From UBA11891 sp049890035 (GTDB taxonomy: Bacteria; Bacteroidota; Bacteroidia; Flavobacteriales; Flavobacteriaceae): DNA of 64,000 nt. The notes under the pieces are model-generated. The model saw only the letters and a list, made by a program, of their open reading frames with translations. It was not told the DNA's origin and did not search any database. Numbering within the stretch: the stretch's first letter is position 1; each line of letters begins with the position of its first letter. Location: NCBI GenBank assembly GCA_049890035.1, contig JBMHCG010000039.1:62001-126000 (forward strand), in the 5' to 3' direction. Position numbers and translations under genes: made by a program. Below are positions 53,089-60,844 of this stretch, piece after piece.

Positions 53089-53403
53089 TCAACCAAGGGT
53101 AACTGCGGTGCCGTATGCCAAAATCTCCGAACAACCTTGCATTACCATAGCGGTTGTTAAGCGTACATTGACAACGGCATTGGCACCCATTTTACGCGCG
53201 TCTTCTTCCATTCGTTGCAGGGCTTGTTCGCGGGCATCGGCTTGTAAGCGCGTGTATTCACTGATTTCACCGCCGATGATGTTTTTTAAACCGGCAAAAA
53301 TATCCCGTCCTAGGTTGCGTGCCCGAACGGTACTACCCCGCGCAATACCATGAACGGTTTCGATTTGTTGATGGGGTACTTCTGGAGTGGAAACGAGTAA
53401 CAT
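53089..53403 (-). CDS. YbjQ-family protein (UPF0145, heavy-metal-binding-like)
   Basis: A 104-residue YbjQ-family protein. These form pentamers or decamers with a fold described as heavy-metal-binding, but the function is unknown. Recognisable blocks are IARGSTVRARNLGRDI, GGEISEYTRLQADAREQALQ and GANAVVNVRLTTAMVM near the C-terminus. Length is normal. It lies 22 bases after the GNAT gene and directly before the 32-residue membrane peptide, all leftward, so it is part of the operon that begins with the DUF2911 gene. Confidence 0.9.
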   Translation of the reverse strand: MLLVSTPEVPHQQIETVHGIARGSTVRARNLGRDIFAGLKNIIGGEISEYTRLQADAREQALQRMEEDARKMGANAVVNVRLTTAMVMQGCSEILAYGTAVTLG

Positions 53404-53425
53404 ATGATTGATTTAGAGTTTGAAT

Positions 53426-53872
53426 TTACAGTTTTTTCCCAAAGCAAAAACTGTTTTTCACTCCCACATAAGGGGCAAAATTTGGAATTTGTTGATAACC
53501 CACCTTGGGATAAAAAGCCAAAGCTTCGATTTGATTGATCCCTGTTTCTAATATCGCTTCAGAAAAACCTGCTGCTGAAGCCCACTGCTCCAAAGCCATT
53601 AAAACTTGCTTGGCACAGCCTTGTTGGCGGTGAGAGGGTAGGGTAAACATGCGTTTGATTTCGACCTGACGGTCATTCTTGATGCGATAGGCCCCACAGG
53701 CTACCACTTTATCTTGATCCAAAAGTAGGGCAACAGCATCAAGGGTATCAGTACCATTGAATTGGTTATAAAAAGCATGATCGGCACCATCTGTTATTCG
53801 CAATGAGGCATCCAACTGATCGACCAGTGTCAAGAAGTCAGCATCATCTTTATGGCTGCGTACTACAGTCAT
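53426..53872 (-). CDS. GNAT-family N-acetyltransferase
   Basis: A 148-residue GNAT-fold acetyltransferase using acetyl-CoA. Motif A is visible as IKRMFTLPSHRQQGCAKQVL, with the Q/RxxGxA-type pyrophosphate loop, and the C-terminal ALAFYPKVGYQQI is the typical motif B. The acceptor is unknown. Its ATG overlaps the stop of the upstream amidohydrolase gene (ATGA), so the two are translationally coupled. Confidence 0.88.
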   Translation of the reverse strand: MTVVRSHKDDADFLTLVDQLDASLRITDGADHAFYNQFNGTDTLDAVALLLDQDKVVACGAYRIKNDRQVEIKRMFTLPSHRQQGCAKQVLMALEQWASAAGFSEAILETGINQIEALAFYPKVGYQQIPNFAPYVGVKNSFCFGKKL

Positions 53873-55008
53873 GGAGCTACAGGAAAAGCATCCTTAGAAA
53901 GACTGGGAAATAGCTTGATAGCATTTTTGTAATACAGCTTCTGCAAAATAGAGTCTGGAAGGTCAAGGCCGTACATCCGCCAATGGGCGTGGCGTTTTCG
54001 GTAGTAGGGAAAGTATTCATCGGCTGTTTCTAAAACCCTAAAGTAAGTATAGTATTCTTCCATCTTATAGCTGTCTTTTCCAAACAATACCCGGTCACCA
54101 TAGTCTATCATAAATTGTCTGGCACGCCGGGGTTGCCGCCCGAGTTCGGCCAATACCGCACCAATCTCTGTCAGAACATTGGGGAAGCGATCCAAATGTT
54201 GTTCCAAACGATCCAAATCACCTCCCATCCAACCCAAATGGGCATTGATAAAGGTTGTCCCGGGATGTTTTTCAAAAACATGGTGTTGTTCGGCCAATAT
54301 TTCTTCAAAAGAAGGATTGGAAGCTGGATTGCGATAACGACTGGGTTTTTGACGCAGTTCTAGCCAACGTTCATTAAAACGGTCTTTGGGTTGCCAAAAA
54401 GAGGCGGGTTCACCAGAATGGATGAGTACGGGTATGCCGTTGTCACCACAGGCTTTCCATATGGGATCCAATCGGGGATCATTTACTGCAATTCGATGGC
54501 CCTTGGTATCACGATCGGTTAAACCAAGGGATTTGTATACCTTAAGTCCCATGACACCTTTGGCAACCGATTCCTGGATTAGGGCCACATTTTTTTCAGC
54601 AAAATCAAGTTGGTCTATGGCTTCAAAATCAATATTAAGGAATAAACCAAATCGGGTAGGGGCGTTTTCCTGTATATTTTGAAGGGATTTATCCAGATAG
54701 AGCCCACGAAACCCGCTTAAATTGACCATAAAAGCCATGTTAAGACTGTCCATTTCTGCCGTTAGAGCAGACAAATCTTTCACAGGCATATCAAACTGAT
54801 GGTTGTGAACATCGACAAAAGGATATTTGGCACGGGTTATTCGGGTTTCGGCAACCACCAGACTAGAACGGGGTTCATAGTCCTCGATATCCATCCGATT
54901 GTTTTTGGTTTCAATAAAATCTAGCGCGGCATAGGACAGCCCAGTAAACAGCACCACGATAACGAGTGCCCGGAAAAAATTTTTCCAAACCAACCAACGA
55001 AACAACAT
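53869..55008 (-). CDS. Amidohydrolase 2-family metal-dependent hydrolase, membrane-anchored
   Basis: A 379-residue TIM-barrel amidohydrolase (Amidohydro_2 type). An N-terminal membrane segment (FFRALVIVVLFTGLSYAAL) anchors it, with the catalytic domain probably outside. The metal site is seen in FVDVHNHQFD (HxH), VLIHSGEP, TFINAHLGWMGGD and the late Asp in VLFGKDSYKM. Substrates in this family range from aromatic carboxylates to lactones, and none is indicated here. It follows the DUF2911 gene directly and overlaps the GNAT gene by four bases. Confidence 0.85.
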   Translation of the reverse strand: MLFRWLVWKNFFRALVIVVLFTGLSYAALDFIETKNNRMDIEDYEPRSSLVVAETRITRAKYPFVDVHNHQFDMPVKDLSALTAEMDSLNMAFMVNLSGFRGLYLDKSLQNIQENAPTRFGLFLNIDFEAIDQLDFAEKNVALIQESVAKGVMGLKVYKSLGLTDRDTKGHRIAVNDPRLDPIWKACGDNGIPVLIHSGEPASFWQPKDRFNERWLELRQKPSRYRNPASNPSFEEILAEQHHVFEKHPGTTFINAHLGWMGGDLDRLEQHLDRFPNVLTEIGAVLAELGRQPRRARQFMIDYGDRVLFGKDSYKMEEYYTYFRVLETADEYFPYYRKRHAHWRMYGLDLPDSILQKLYYKNAIKLFPSLSKDAFPVAP

Positions 55009-55554
55009 CTACTGAATCCCTATTAACACGGCAGTGGTATCCCAACGCATTCGCAATGCTACACCGGTAGAATCTTCTACAAAATCAATGGTGAATTGTT
55101 CCACTGACTGGTCTTTCTGCTGAACGGGTACATTAACGCGCATCACATCATTGGCGTAATCGGGGGGATTGTAACCAAAAGCACCTGCTTCTGAGTTAAG
55201 GGCCACAATCCAATGATCAGCATAGGGAATGGCATACATACGATAGGCTCCAGGGGCTAGTTGACGCCCGTGAAAGGCAATAGCTGTTTGGGTTTCAAAA
55301 ACAGTAGCAAAATTGGCCCCCAAACGCCAGTAGGTATCATAAGGCACCAAAGCAGACGCGGCGGCAGGCCCAAATATCAAACGATCTTTTTTGTAAGGAC
55401 GGTAATAATCAACGGTCAGTTCCAATTGATCATTTTTAAGTGCTACAGATCCTTTCGGACTTTTGGGGTTGATAAAAATCCCGTAGGTAACATAGGCCAG
55501 ACCGAGGATGAATACCACACCCACAGCAGCAAGAATTTTTTTAATCATTGACAT
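55009..55554 (-). CDS. DUF2911-family exported protein
   Basis: A 181-residue protein of the DUF2911 family, common in Bacteroidota. It has an N-terminal membrane or signal segment (ILAAVGVVFILGLAYVTYGIF) and the family blocks VDYYRPYKKDRLIFG, LVPYDTYWRLGANFAT and LAPGAYRMYAIP. The function is not known. It begins either at 55554 or at a second ATG two codons later. It opens a leftward operon (amidohydrolase, GNAT, YbjQ, membrane peptide) and is separated from the HMA-type gene by 80 bases. Confidence 0.85.
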   Translation of the reverse strand: MSMIKKILAAVGVVFILGLAYVTYGIFINPKSPKGSVALKNDQLELTVDYYRPYKKDRLIFGPAAASALVPYDTYWRLGANFATVFETQTAIAFHGRQLAPGAYRMYAIPYADHWIVALNSEAGAFGYNPPDYANDVMRVNVPVQQKDQSVEQFTIDFVEDSTGVALRMRWDTTAVLIGIQ

Positions 55555-55634
55555 AATATTGAATTTTTTAGATTATTAATTTGTTTGGGAATATAGTCTG
55601 TAGGTGGGAGTTATATTTTATATTTAACATAATA

Positions 55635-55994
55635 TTAATTATAGTCTTTTCGATCATACAAACAACAAAGCGGAAGTGCTGCATAAACACCATCGGGTGC
55701 CTGATGGCTATCCGTGTCATGGCCTACGGCAGCAACAGCTTGATGTATCTGTTGGAGTTCTATTTTCTGTGCATTGTAGACGACTTGTAATATGTTACTG
55801 GGTATATCCCATTGTGCCATTTTTACGCCTTTGACAGTCAAGGCTGCTTTTTCTATGCGTTTTTGACACATTTCACAATTTCCCAAAACAATAAATTCAT
55901 TTTGCTGATTTTTGGAGGGTTTGGCCTGAGCGTGACTCCACTGAATCATGCCCAAAGAAAACAAAACGCTAAAGAGGATTAAGGTACTTCTCAT
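55635..55994 (-). CDS. Exported heavy-metal-associated (HMA) domain protein
   Basis: A 119-residue protein with a signal peptide (about 1-23, ending in AQA) followed by an HMA ferredoxin-like domain. The metal-binding motif is GNCEMCQKRIEKAA with Cys40 and Cys43, the pair that binds Cu(I) or Zn(II) in this family. A second cysteine pair (LCC) and nearby His residues sit at the C-terminus. It lies nine bases after the TonB receptor stop, so the two are co-transcribed, and the protein may receive or buffer metal in the periplasm. Confidence 0.88.
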   Translation of the reverse strand: MRSTLILFSVLFSLGMIQWSHAQAKPSKNQQNEFIVLGNCEMCQKRIEKAALTVKGVKMAQWDIPSNILQVVYNAQKIELQQIHQAVAAVGHDTDSHQAPDGVYAALPLCCLYDRKDYN

Positions 55995-56003
55995 CGGTTA
56001 AAG

Positions 56004-58223
56004 TTATAAATTCCAACGCAGGCCAAGATAAGTCATTTGACCAAATACCGGAGCATATATCTGAGCCGTATCAAAAAGCGGACCAAAAGGCTGGTCAGCA
56101 CCAATTATGGCATTGACTTGCCGGTAGTCACCTATGTTTTCACCTCCTAAATACACCTCCAAGTTAGAAGAAAATATACGTGTCAGTTGGCTGTTTAATA
56201 AGCTATAGGCCGGTGCCCAGCGACCGAGTCCATCTCTGGGACTAGCAACCAATCGTTGTTGACCGATCCCGTGCCAGGTTACATCCCAACGCCATTGCCG
56301 TCCCTCTTTTTTCATATTGCTTTCCCAACCTACATTAATAAAAAAACGATTGTTGGGCTGCAACGGCATTTGTTTGAGACCACTGTCATATTGACTTTTT
56401 ACCTGGTAGTTTTTATACGCCAATCGGATATCCCAAGACATGCTTGGAGCATACGCAACAGCCACTTGAAAACTCTTGGCGAAGCTTTGACCGACCAGAT
56501 TGTAAAAGCTAACATGACCAGGTGTTTCCCAATCGACCACTACCTGATTCTCAAAATCGGTTATATAATAATCAAATGTCACATCGGCTTGTTGGGGTCC
56601 GCGCAAAAGAATTTGACGCCAACTCAGCCCATAATTCCAAGCCTTTTCAGCCTCCAGGCCATAAAAAACGCCCCCAGCATCGCGGATTTGAATGCTGCGA
56701 TTGGTGCCAAATTGCTGTTGCTGTTCTGCAAAAATATTAGCTGCCTTTCGACCTTGTCCAATGGATGCTCTTAGAATACTGGTTTCAAAAGGTGTATATC
56801 GAAGGTGTAGCCTGGGTGTAACAAAGGTGCCCAGTTTGTTATGATGATCGATACGCATGCCCAGGGTCCAATTTATTTTTTCTTGGGTCTGACTCACTTC
56901 GGCAAAACCACCCAGGCCCCTATCTGTCCGTTTCCAAATTTGACGGTCTACAGTTTCGTCATATGTGTCAAAGTAAAGGTTTACCCCCGTTTTAAGCACC
57001 GTATTGGTATTTCCAATGATACTGTTGTAAAGCAAGTTCATATAGCCACTAGCATGAGTGATATCATAGTTCCTATTGCCAAAATAAGCCTTTTGAACAT
57101 GCTGACTCAAAGCTGTTTGTAGGCCCCACGAACGATAGGTTAATACGGGATTGACCTTACCAATTTTTAACGCTCCGTCCCATCTTTGTGTGTCCAAAAC
57201 ACTTCCCCAAATGGTATTTTGATTTTGATTGGGAACAAAATTCAAGGCCCCCAATTGTTTGTGATCTTCCATAAATCGTAGATTTAAAAAACCAACCCAC
57301 CCATTTTCTGCATCGGTATACTGCCATCGGCTCAACAGGTTCAACTGTTCCGCCAACGGCATATCCAAAAATCCGTCCTGGTTTCGATCCATTTTTTGTT
57401 TTCTTTGGTTGGCGTGAACAAAAAGTCCCGTATGCCATTTTTCACCCAAGGGCTTTGTAAAATGGGTATTGGCCTCTACCCTTCCGTTTATCGACCCATA
57501 TAGATTAACAAATATGGGCTGCGCGCTAAAAGGTTTGAGTAATTCAGTATTGATTTGCCCTGCGATACTTTCAAATCCGTTGACCACACTCCCAGCGCCT
57601 TTAGTGATTTGGATACTCTCAATCCAGGTGCCGGGTGTAAATGTCAAACCATAGGCTTGGGCTGCCCCGCGAACACTAGGAATATTTTCTTCAGCAAATA
57701 ATATATAAGGACTCGTTAGCCCCAACATTCGGATTTGTTTGGTACCGGTCAGCGCATCTGAAAAATTAACATCAATGGAAGGATTGGTGTCAAAACTTTC
57801 TGATAAGTTGCAACAAGCGGCTTTGAGTAACTCTTCTTTATTAACAGTAATGATATTTTGTGCTTGATAAACCGACTTCTGAAGGGATCTTTGTTTTTGT
57901 GTTACGGTGACTTCATCCAGTGAAGCAGCTGTGTCCTCTTTTAGGAAATGGATAAGTTTTTTGGATACATCAACCGTTAGGGTATCCGTTTTATAGCCTA
58001 AATAACTAATTATAAGACTATTGTTGTTGGGAGTCAATTTCAGCTTAAAATCACCATTGCTGTCTGATATGGTTCCAATAGCTGTGTCTTTCCAGTATAT
58101 ATTGGCACCCGATATGGCTACCGATTCGTTTCCCTCTTTGGCAATTATTTTGCCTTCAAATAGAGCTTGTGCTGAGACTAAAACGCAGTTCAGCATGAGT
58201 AATGTAATAATATAAGTTTTCAT
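56004..58223 (-). CDS. TonB-dependent receptor of a metal-handling operon
   Basis: A 739-residue outer-membrane receptor. Signal peptide (about 1-19), a carboxypeptidase-regulatory-like beta-sandwich domain (about 20-105), plug domain (about 115-235, with KAACCNLSESFDTNPSIDV and GAGSVVNGFESIAGQIN), then a 22-strand barrel ending in GLRWNL. The CC in the plug is notable, since such pairs can bind metal. Neighbours are a HYC_CC_PP-type protein upstream and an HMA protein downstream, so copper or zinc transport is the best guess. No TonB box is obvious. Confidence 0.9.
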   Translation of the reverse strand: MKTYIITLLMLNCVLVSAQALFEGKIIAKEGNESVAISGANIYWKDTAIGTISDSNGDFKLKLTPNNNSLIISYLGYKTDTLTVDVSKKLIHFLKEDTAASLDEVTVTQKQRSLQKSVYQAQNIITVNKEELLKAACCNLSESFDTNPSIDVNFSDALTGTKQIRMLGLTSPYILFAEENIPSVRGAAQAYGLTFTPGTWIESIQITKGAGSVVNGFESIAGQINTELLKPFSAQPIFVNLYGSINGRVEANTHFTKPLGEKWHTGLFVHANQRKQKMDRNQDGFLDMPLAEQLNLLSRWQYTDAENGWVGFLNLRFMEDHKQLGALNFVPNQNQNTIWGSVLDTQRWDGALKIGKVNPVLTYRSWGLQTALSQHVQKAYFGNRNYDITHASGYMNLLYNSIIGNTNTVLKTGVNLYFDTYDETVDRQIWKRTDRGLGGFAEVSQTQEKINWTLGMRIDHHNKLGTFVTPRLHLRYTPFETSILRASIGQGRKAANIFAEQQQQFGTNRSIQIRDAGGVFYGLEAEKAWNYGLSWRQILLRGPQQADVTFDYYITDFENQVVVDWETPGHVSFYNLVGQSFAKSFQVAVAYAPSMSWDIRLAYKNYQVKSQYDSGLKQMPLQPNNRFFINVGWESNMKKEGRQWRWDVTWHGIGQQRLVASPRDGLGRWAPAYSLLNSQLTRIFSSNLEVYLGGENIGDYRQVNAIIGADQPFGPLFDTAQIYAPVFGQMTYLGLRWNL

Positions 58224-58272
58224 GATGGGTATGTTAGGTATGTTTTTGATGGGTTCGGATCAAAAACACATT

Positions 58273-58686
58273 TTACCCATATAAAGTCCATTGCTCAAAA
58301 AGTAAATACAGCTTTGTGATACGGATGGGCGGTCGAATCAAAGGCAATTTCAATAGGACCTTTTCTGCAAGGTAGGTGCAAGATAAAGGGAGTGGTGAGG
58401 TTAGAAAATCCAACAACCTGTTGTCCGTATTGCATTTTAGCAATTCAAAAACAGAGGGTGAAGTTGCCGCATGCAAAGAAACATCCTGACAACAATCTAG
58501 TGTAAGAAAATGCTCAGCATCAGCGGAATCGATGTCTTCTGATTCCATACCACAGCCTTGATGACCTTCAAATACAGTCTGAACAGCAACCAATTGGTCG
58601 TTGCAATAATGCAAATTCAGATTGAAAATCAACGAATTGTTGACCAGTAACAGGCTAGTGAGTGTTGTGATCAGTTTGATTTTCAT
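58273..58686 (-). CDS. HYC_CC_PP-type small exported protein
   Basis: A 137-residue protein with an N-terminal hydrophobic signal-like segment and the three landmarks of the Bacteroidota HYC_CC_PP family: HYC at 26-28, a CC pair in LDCCQD, and PP in LIRPPIRI near the C-terminus. A further Cys (HQGCGMES) and several His and Asp residues could bind metal. It is the first gene of the operon with the TonB receptor and HMA protein. Its -7 promoter element lies only four bases before the ATG, suggesting a leaderless message. Confidence 0.8.
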   Translation of the reverse strand: MKIKLITTLTSLLLVNNSLIFNLNLHYCNDQLVAVQTVFEGHQGCGMESEDIDSADAEHFLTLDCCQDVSLHAATSPSVFELLKCNTDNRLLDFLTSPLPLSCTYLAEKVLLKLPLIRPPIRITKLYLLFEQWTLYG

Positions 58687-58690
58687 ATCG

Positions 58691-58698
58691 CAAAAATA
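58691..58698 (-). promoter_or_regulatory. -7 promoter element of the metal operon
   Basis: On the minus strand TATTTTTG fits TAnnTTTG and ends four bases before the ATG at 58686. TTCG, a weak match to the -33 TTTG, lies 19 bases further upstream. The spacing equals that at ffs, so transcription would begin at the ATG. Confidence 0.55.
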
Positions 58699-59193
58699 CT
58701 ATTTTTATGATACAATACGAAGTGTCTTTTTGAAATCAAAGACTGTGTCATTTTCAATTATTATTAATTTATATTACTGATTTAAAGCAACATAAACTTT
58801 TCATCTAAAAAAGATAATTTTTTTAATACGCTTTTCATCTGCATTATGTTAGTCATACGATGATAGTTGATATGACCTAATTGGAGCACCGTATTTATAA
58901 AAATCATCTAAACTAACTATCAAGTTTATAAATCAATCCATAGAAATGTCTTGCTAGAAAAAAGGTTTCAGACCGAATCTTCGATCCATAGCTTGTGTCA
59001 CTTTACTATTTGTTAAATCTTCAAAAAATGCTGAGTACGGTAAAAAAAGTAAAATTTAATGACCACTAATTGTCGCTATATTGTTCGCTTTGATCTTTAG
59101 CAAAGGAAAAACAAACCGCCTTATTTGGAAAGTTTTACTCAACTGATTTTGGTTTAAATTATAGTAAGTACTCACTTTTTGTTGCGGTTAAAG
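58699..59193. other. AT-rich 495-base intergenic region, no gene seen
   Basis: No convincing reading frame or RNA gene is visible. It holds the upstream part of the metal-operon promoter and short inverted repeats (GTCATA at 58852-58857 with TATGAC at 58871-58876; GATAGTT with AACTATC about 50 bases apart). Near the TetR gene end it holds the near-palindrome at 59163-59176. A long untranslated or regulatory region is possible. Confidence 0.5.
59163..59176. promoter_or_regulatory. Second, imperfect TetR operator-like site
   Basis: AGTAAGTACTCACT matches the core of the perfect palindrome at 59713-59728 in 13 of 14 positions. It lies 18 bases beyond the tetR stop codon, between tetR and the metal operon, and could let the same regulator act on downstream transcription. 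Confidence 0.5.
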
Positions 59194-59712
59194 TCATACT
59201 CCATATTTTGTAGCAATCTTTTCATAAATTGCAATGGAATTTGCTACTGAGTGGTATTTCCTAAAGAGAATAACCCCATATAATTGCATCCAAAATACGG
59301 TTCTTTCTTCAGCCGGATCCGAACTACCCAATTGATGAAATACTTTAAGTAAACGATTATTGAAATTGGAGGCGTACTCCCACTGTTCAAAAATACCAAA
59401 ATTTTTAAACTGAAATAAAAACAAAACTAATTTAAAATCTTGTTTTTCAATATTCAAAGTGCTACTTATAATTGATTTAATTATGATTTTTGGGTGGTTG
59501 CTCAACAACCATTCATTCACAATCACCTCGCCCCTATTTTTCGCTATTTCAATAAGATAATCGACCAAACCTTGCTTGGATTGGAAGTGCTTGAACAGAA
59601 GGGCTTCTGAAACAGCTGCTTGTTCGGCAATGTTTTTAGTTGTTGTAGCTACTATACCATCGCTTGCAAAGCAATTTAGTGCGGCCTGTATGAGCTTTTC
59701 TTTCTTATTCAT
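59194..59712 (-). CDS. TetR/AcrR-family transcriptional regulator
   Basis: A 172-residue TetR-type repressor: helix-turn-helix domain at about 1-50 (KLIQAALNCFASDGIVATTT, then SEALLFKHFQSKQGL) and an all-helical ligand-binding C-terminal domain. The ATG at 59712 is used; a TTG six codons upstream would put the operator inside the coding region. The perfect 16-bp palindrome immediately before the ATG is very probably its own operator, implying autoregulation. The ligand is unknown. The downstream metal operon and the divergent 137-residue gene are the possible targets. Confidence 0.9.
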   Translation of the reverse strand: MNKKEKLIQAALNCFASDGIVATTTKNIAEQAAVSEALLFKHFQSKQGLVDYLIEIAKNRGEVIVNEWLLSNHPKIIIKSIISSTLNIEKQDFKLVLFLFQFKNFGIFEQWEYASNFNNRLLKVFHQLGSSDPAEERTVFWMQLYGVILFRKYHSVANSIAIYEKIATKYGV

Positions 59713-59728
59713 GAGTAAGTACTTACTC
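59713..59728. promoter_or_regulatory. Perfect palindromic operator at the tetR promoter
   Basis: GAGTAAGTACTTACTC is its own reverse complement. It lies directly between the tetR ATG and its -7 element, overlapping the expected transcription start, which is the classical arrangement for TetR autorepression. A near-copy is present at 59163-59176. Confidence 0.8.
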
Positions 59729-59735
59729 AAATATA
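59728..59735 (-). promoter_or_regulatory. -7 promoter element of tetR
   Basis: On the minus strand TATATTTG fits TAnnTTTG. Its last base is shared with the operator palindrome. A TTTT, close to the -33 TTTG, lies 21 bases further upstream. Confidence 0.6.
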
Positions 59736-59836
59736 CTTACTATATATTTACACTGTTTATAAAATTGTGTATTATTTTTAATCCTTAATAGATTGGGATT
59801 AACATCTACTGCCTAATTTTAATTAAAGCCGCATTT

Positions 59837-60250
59837 ATGAACGATAGACCCAACGATTTGAAACGCATACGACCCCAAATAAAAAAAACACAAATTTTTT
59901 CCCAGATGGGAATTGAGGAAAAGTTTCAAACAGAAACCCTTCGTCCCGTCCTAAAACTTCAAAACCCCCTTTTGATTGAGGTATTTCGAAATTATATTGA
60001 AAAACACAAAAGAGTATTTTATGATTTGAGTTTGGAGAAACGCTTGTCCTATATTGAAAATGCTTTGTATAAAGATCAAAAGTTTCGCAATGCACTTAAG
60101 GGGATGATTATTGGACAATTCACCGTATCCGAATACCATTTGTACTGTTCGCACTCCTCCGCTCTCAACAAACGGATGATGCAAATGGTTTTGTCACGAC
60201 TTCAAGATCAAGTTCAACTTTTCGAGGCAACTATTGAAAAGATTGCTTAG
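59837..60250 (+). CDS. Small conserved flavobacterial protein of unknown function
   Basis: A 137-residue, basic, mostly helical soluble protein. The central block KRLSYIENALYKDQKFRN followed by ALKGMIIGQFTVSEY and the C-terminal ALNKRMMQMVLSRLQ are recognisable from a family widespread in Flavobacteriia that is sometimes labelled glyoxalase, although no glyoxalase metal ligands or beta-alpha-beta modules are visible. It has no signal peptide or membrane segment. It diverges from tetR across about 124 bases and could share its operator region. Confidence 0.65.
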   Translation: MNDRPNDLKRIRPQIKKTQIFSQMGIEEKFQTETLRPVLKLQNPLLIEVFRNYIEKHKRVFYDLSLEKRLSYIENALYKDQKFRNALKGMIIGQFTVSEYHLYCSHSSALNKRMMQMVLSRLQDQVQLFEATIEKIA

Positions 60251-60813
60251 TTGCAAAGGGTTACTTTTTTGCCGTGGTAAATGGCAAAGTCAAAGTCAAG
60301 TAAGTCCGTAGGGATTCTGGTTAGTGGGGTAAAATGAAAGGTTTTCCTTGGATTTACGATCAGTATGTTGGCCCTGAACCCTTTGCCTATCATAGCTGTT
60401 CTTGAACTGTCTTTGGGATGATTCAATTGCAACACCAGCTGTTGTAGCAACTGGTCTACAGGTTTATGCTTGTCTTGCGATAACATGGAATGGAGTAAAT
60501 CATTGTAGGCATCCTCAAGGTCTATCAAATCGTCGGGTGTCAGGATTGAAGATTCGTTCCATACAAATGGAATCAGCATTCGATTTTCCACATTTTCTAC
60601 ATGGTGTGCAGTATCGGATTCCAATTTTCCCATCGCAATGATACGATCCTTCCTAATCCCTATATCCAACAAGTAACTGTGACCACCACTCCCATCAATC
60701 ACACGACCATTTATTAAGAGTATATCAAACGGATCAAATGGAATAGGACAACGAAAAGAATTGAATAGAAGCACCCACCCAATGACTCTAAAAAAAGATA
60801 CAGTTAGCCCCAT
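60247..60813 (-). pseudogene. N-acyl-D-amino acid deacylase remnant, catalytic barrel missing
   Basis: The 188-residue open frame has the two ends of an amidohydrolase but not the middle. The N-terminal part (DILLINGRVIDGSG, LLDIGIRKDRIIAMGKLE) is the beta-sandwich start of D-aminoacylase-type enzymes, and the C-terminal part (IGKGFRANILIVNP) is the matching closing strand. The intervening TIM barrel with the HxH, Lys/Cys and Asp metal ligands, about 300 residues, is gone and replaced by a short helical stretch. The frame is intact, so it is either a decayed gene deleted in frame or a reduced protein with a new role. Start ATG at 60813. Confidence 0.6.
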
Positions 60814-60844
60814 TACTACCAATTGTATTTCTATGGATCGTTAC

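Noticed and set aside
58699..59193. Hidden gene or structured RNA between the metal operon and tetR
   Set aside because: No frame longer than a few dozen codons with sensible composition, and the short inverted repeats do not form a convincing large structure.
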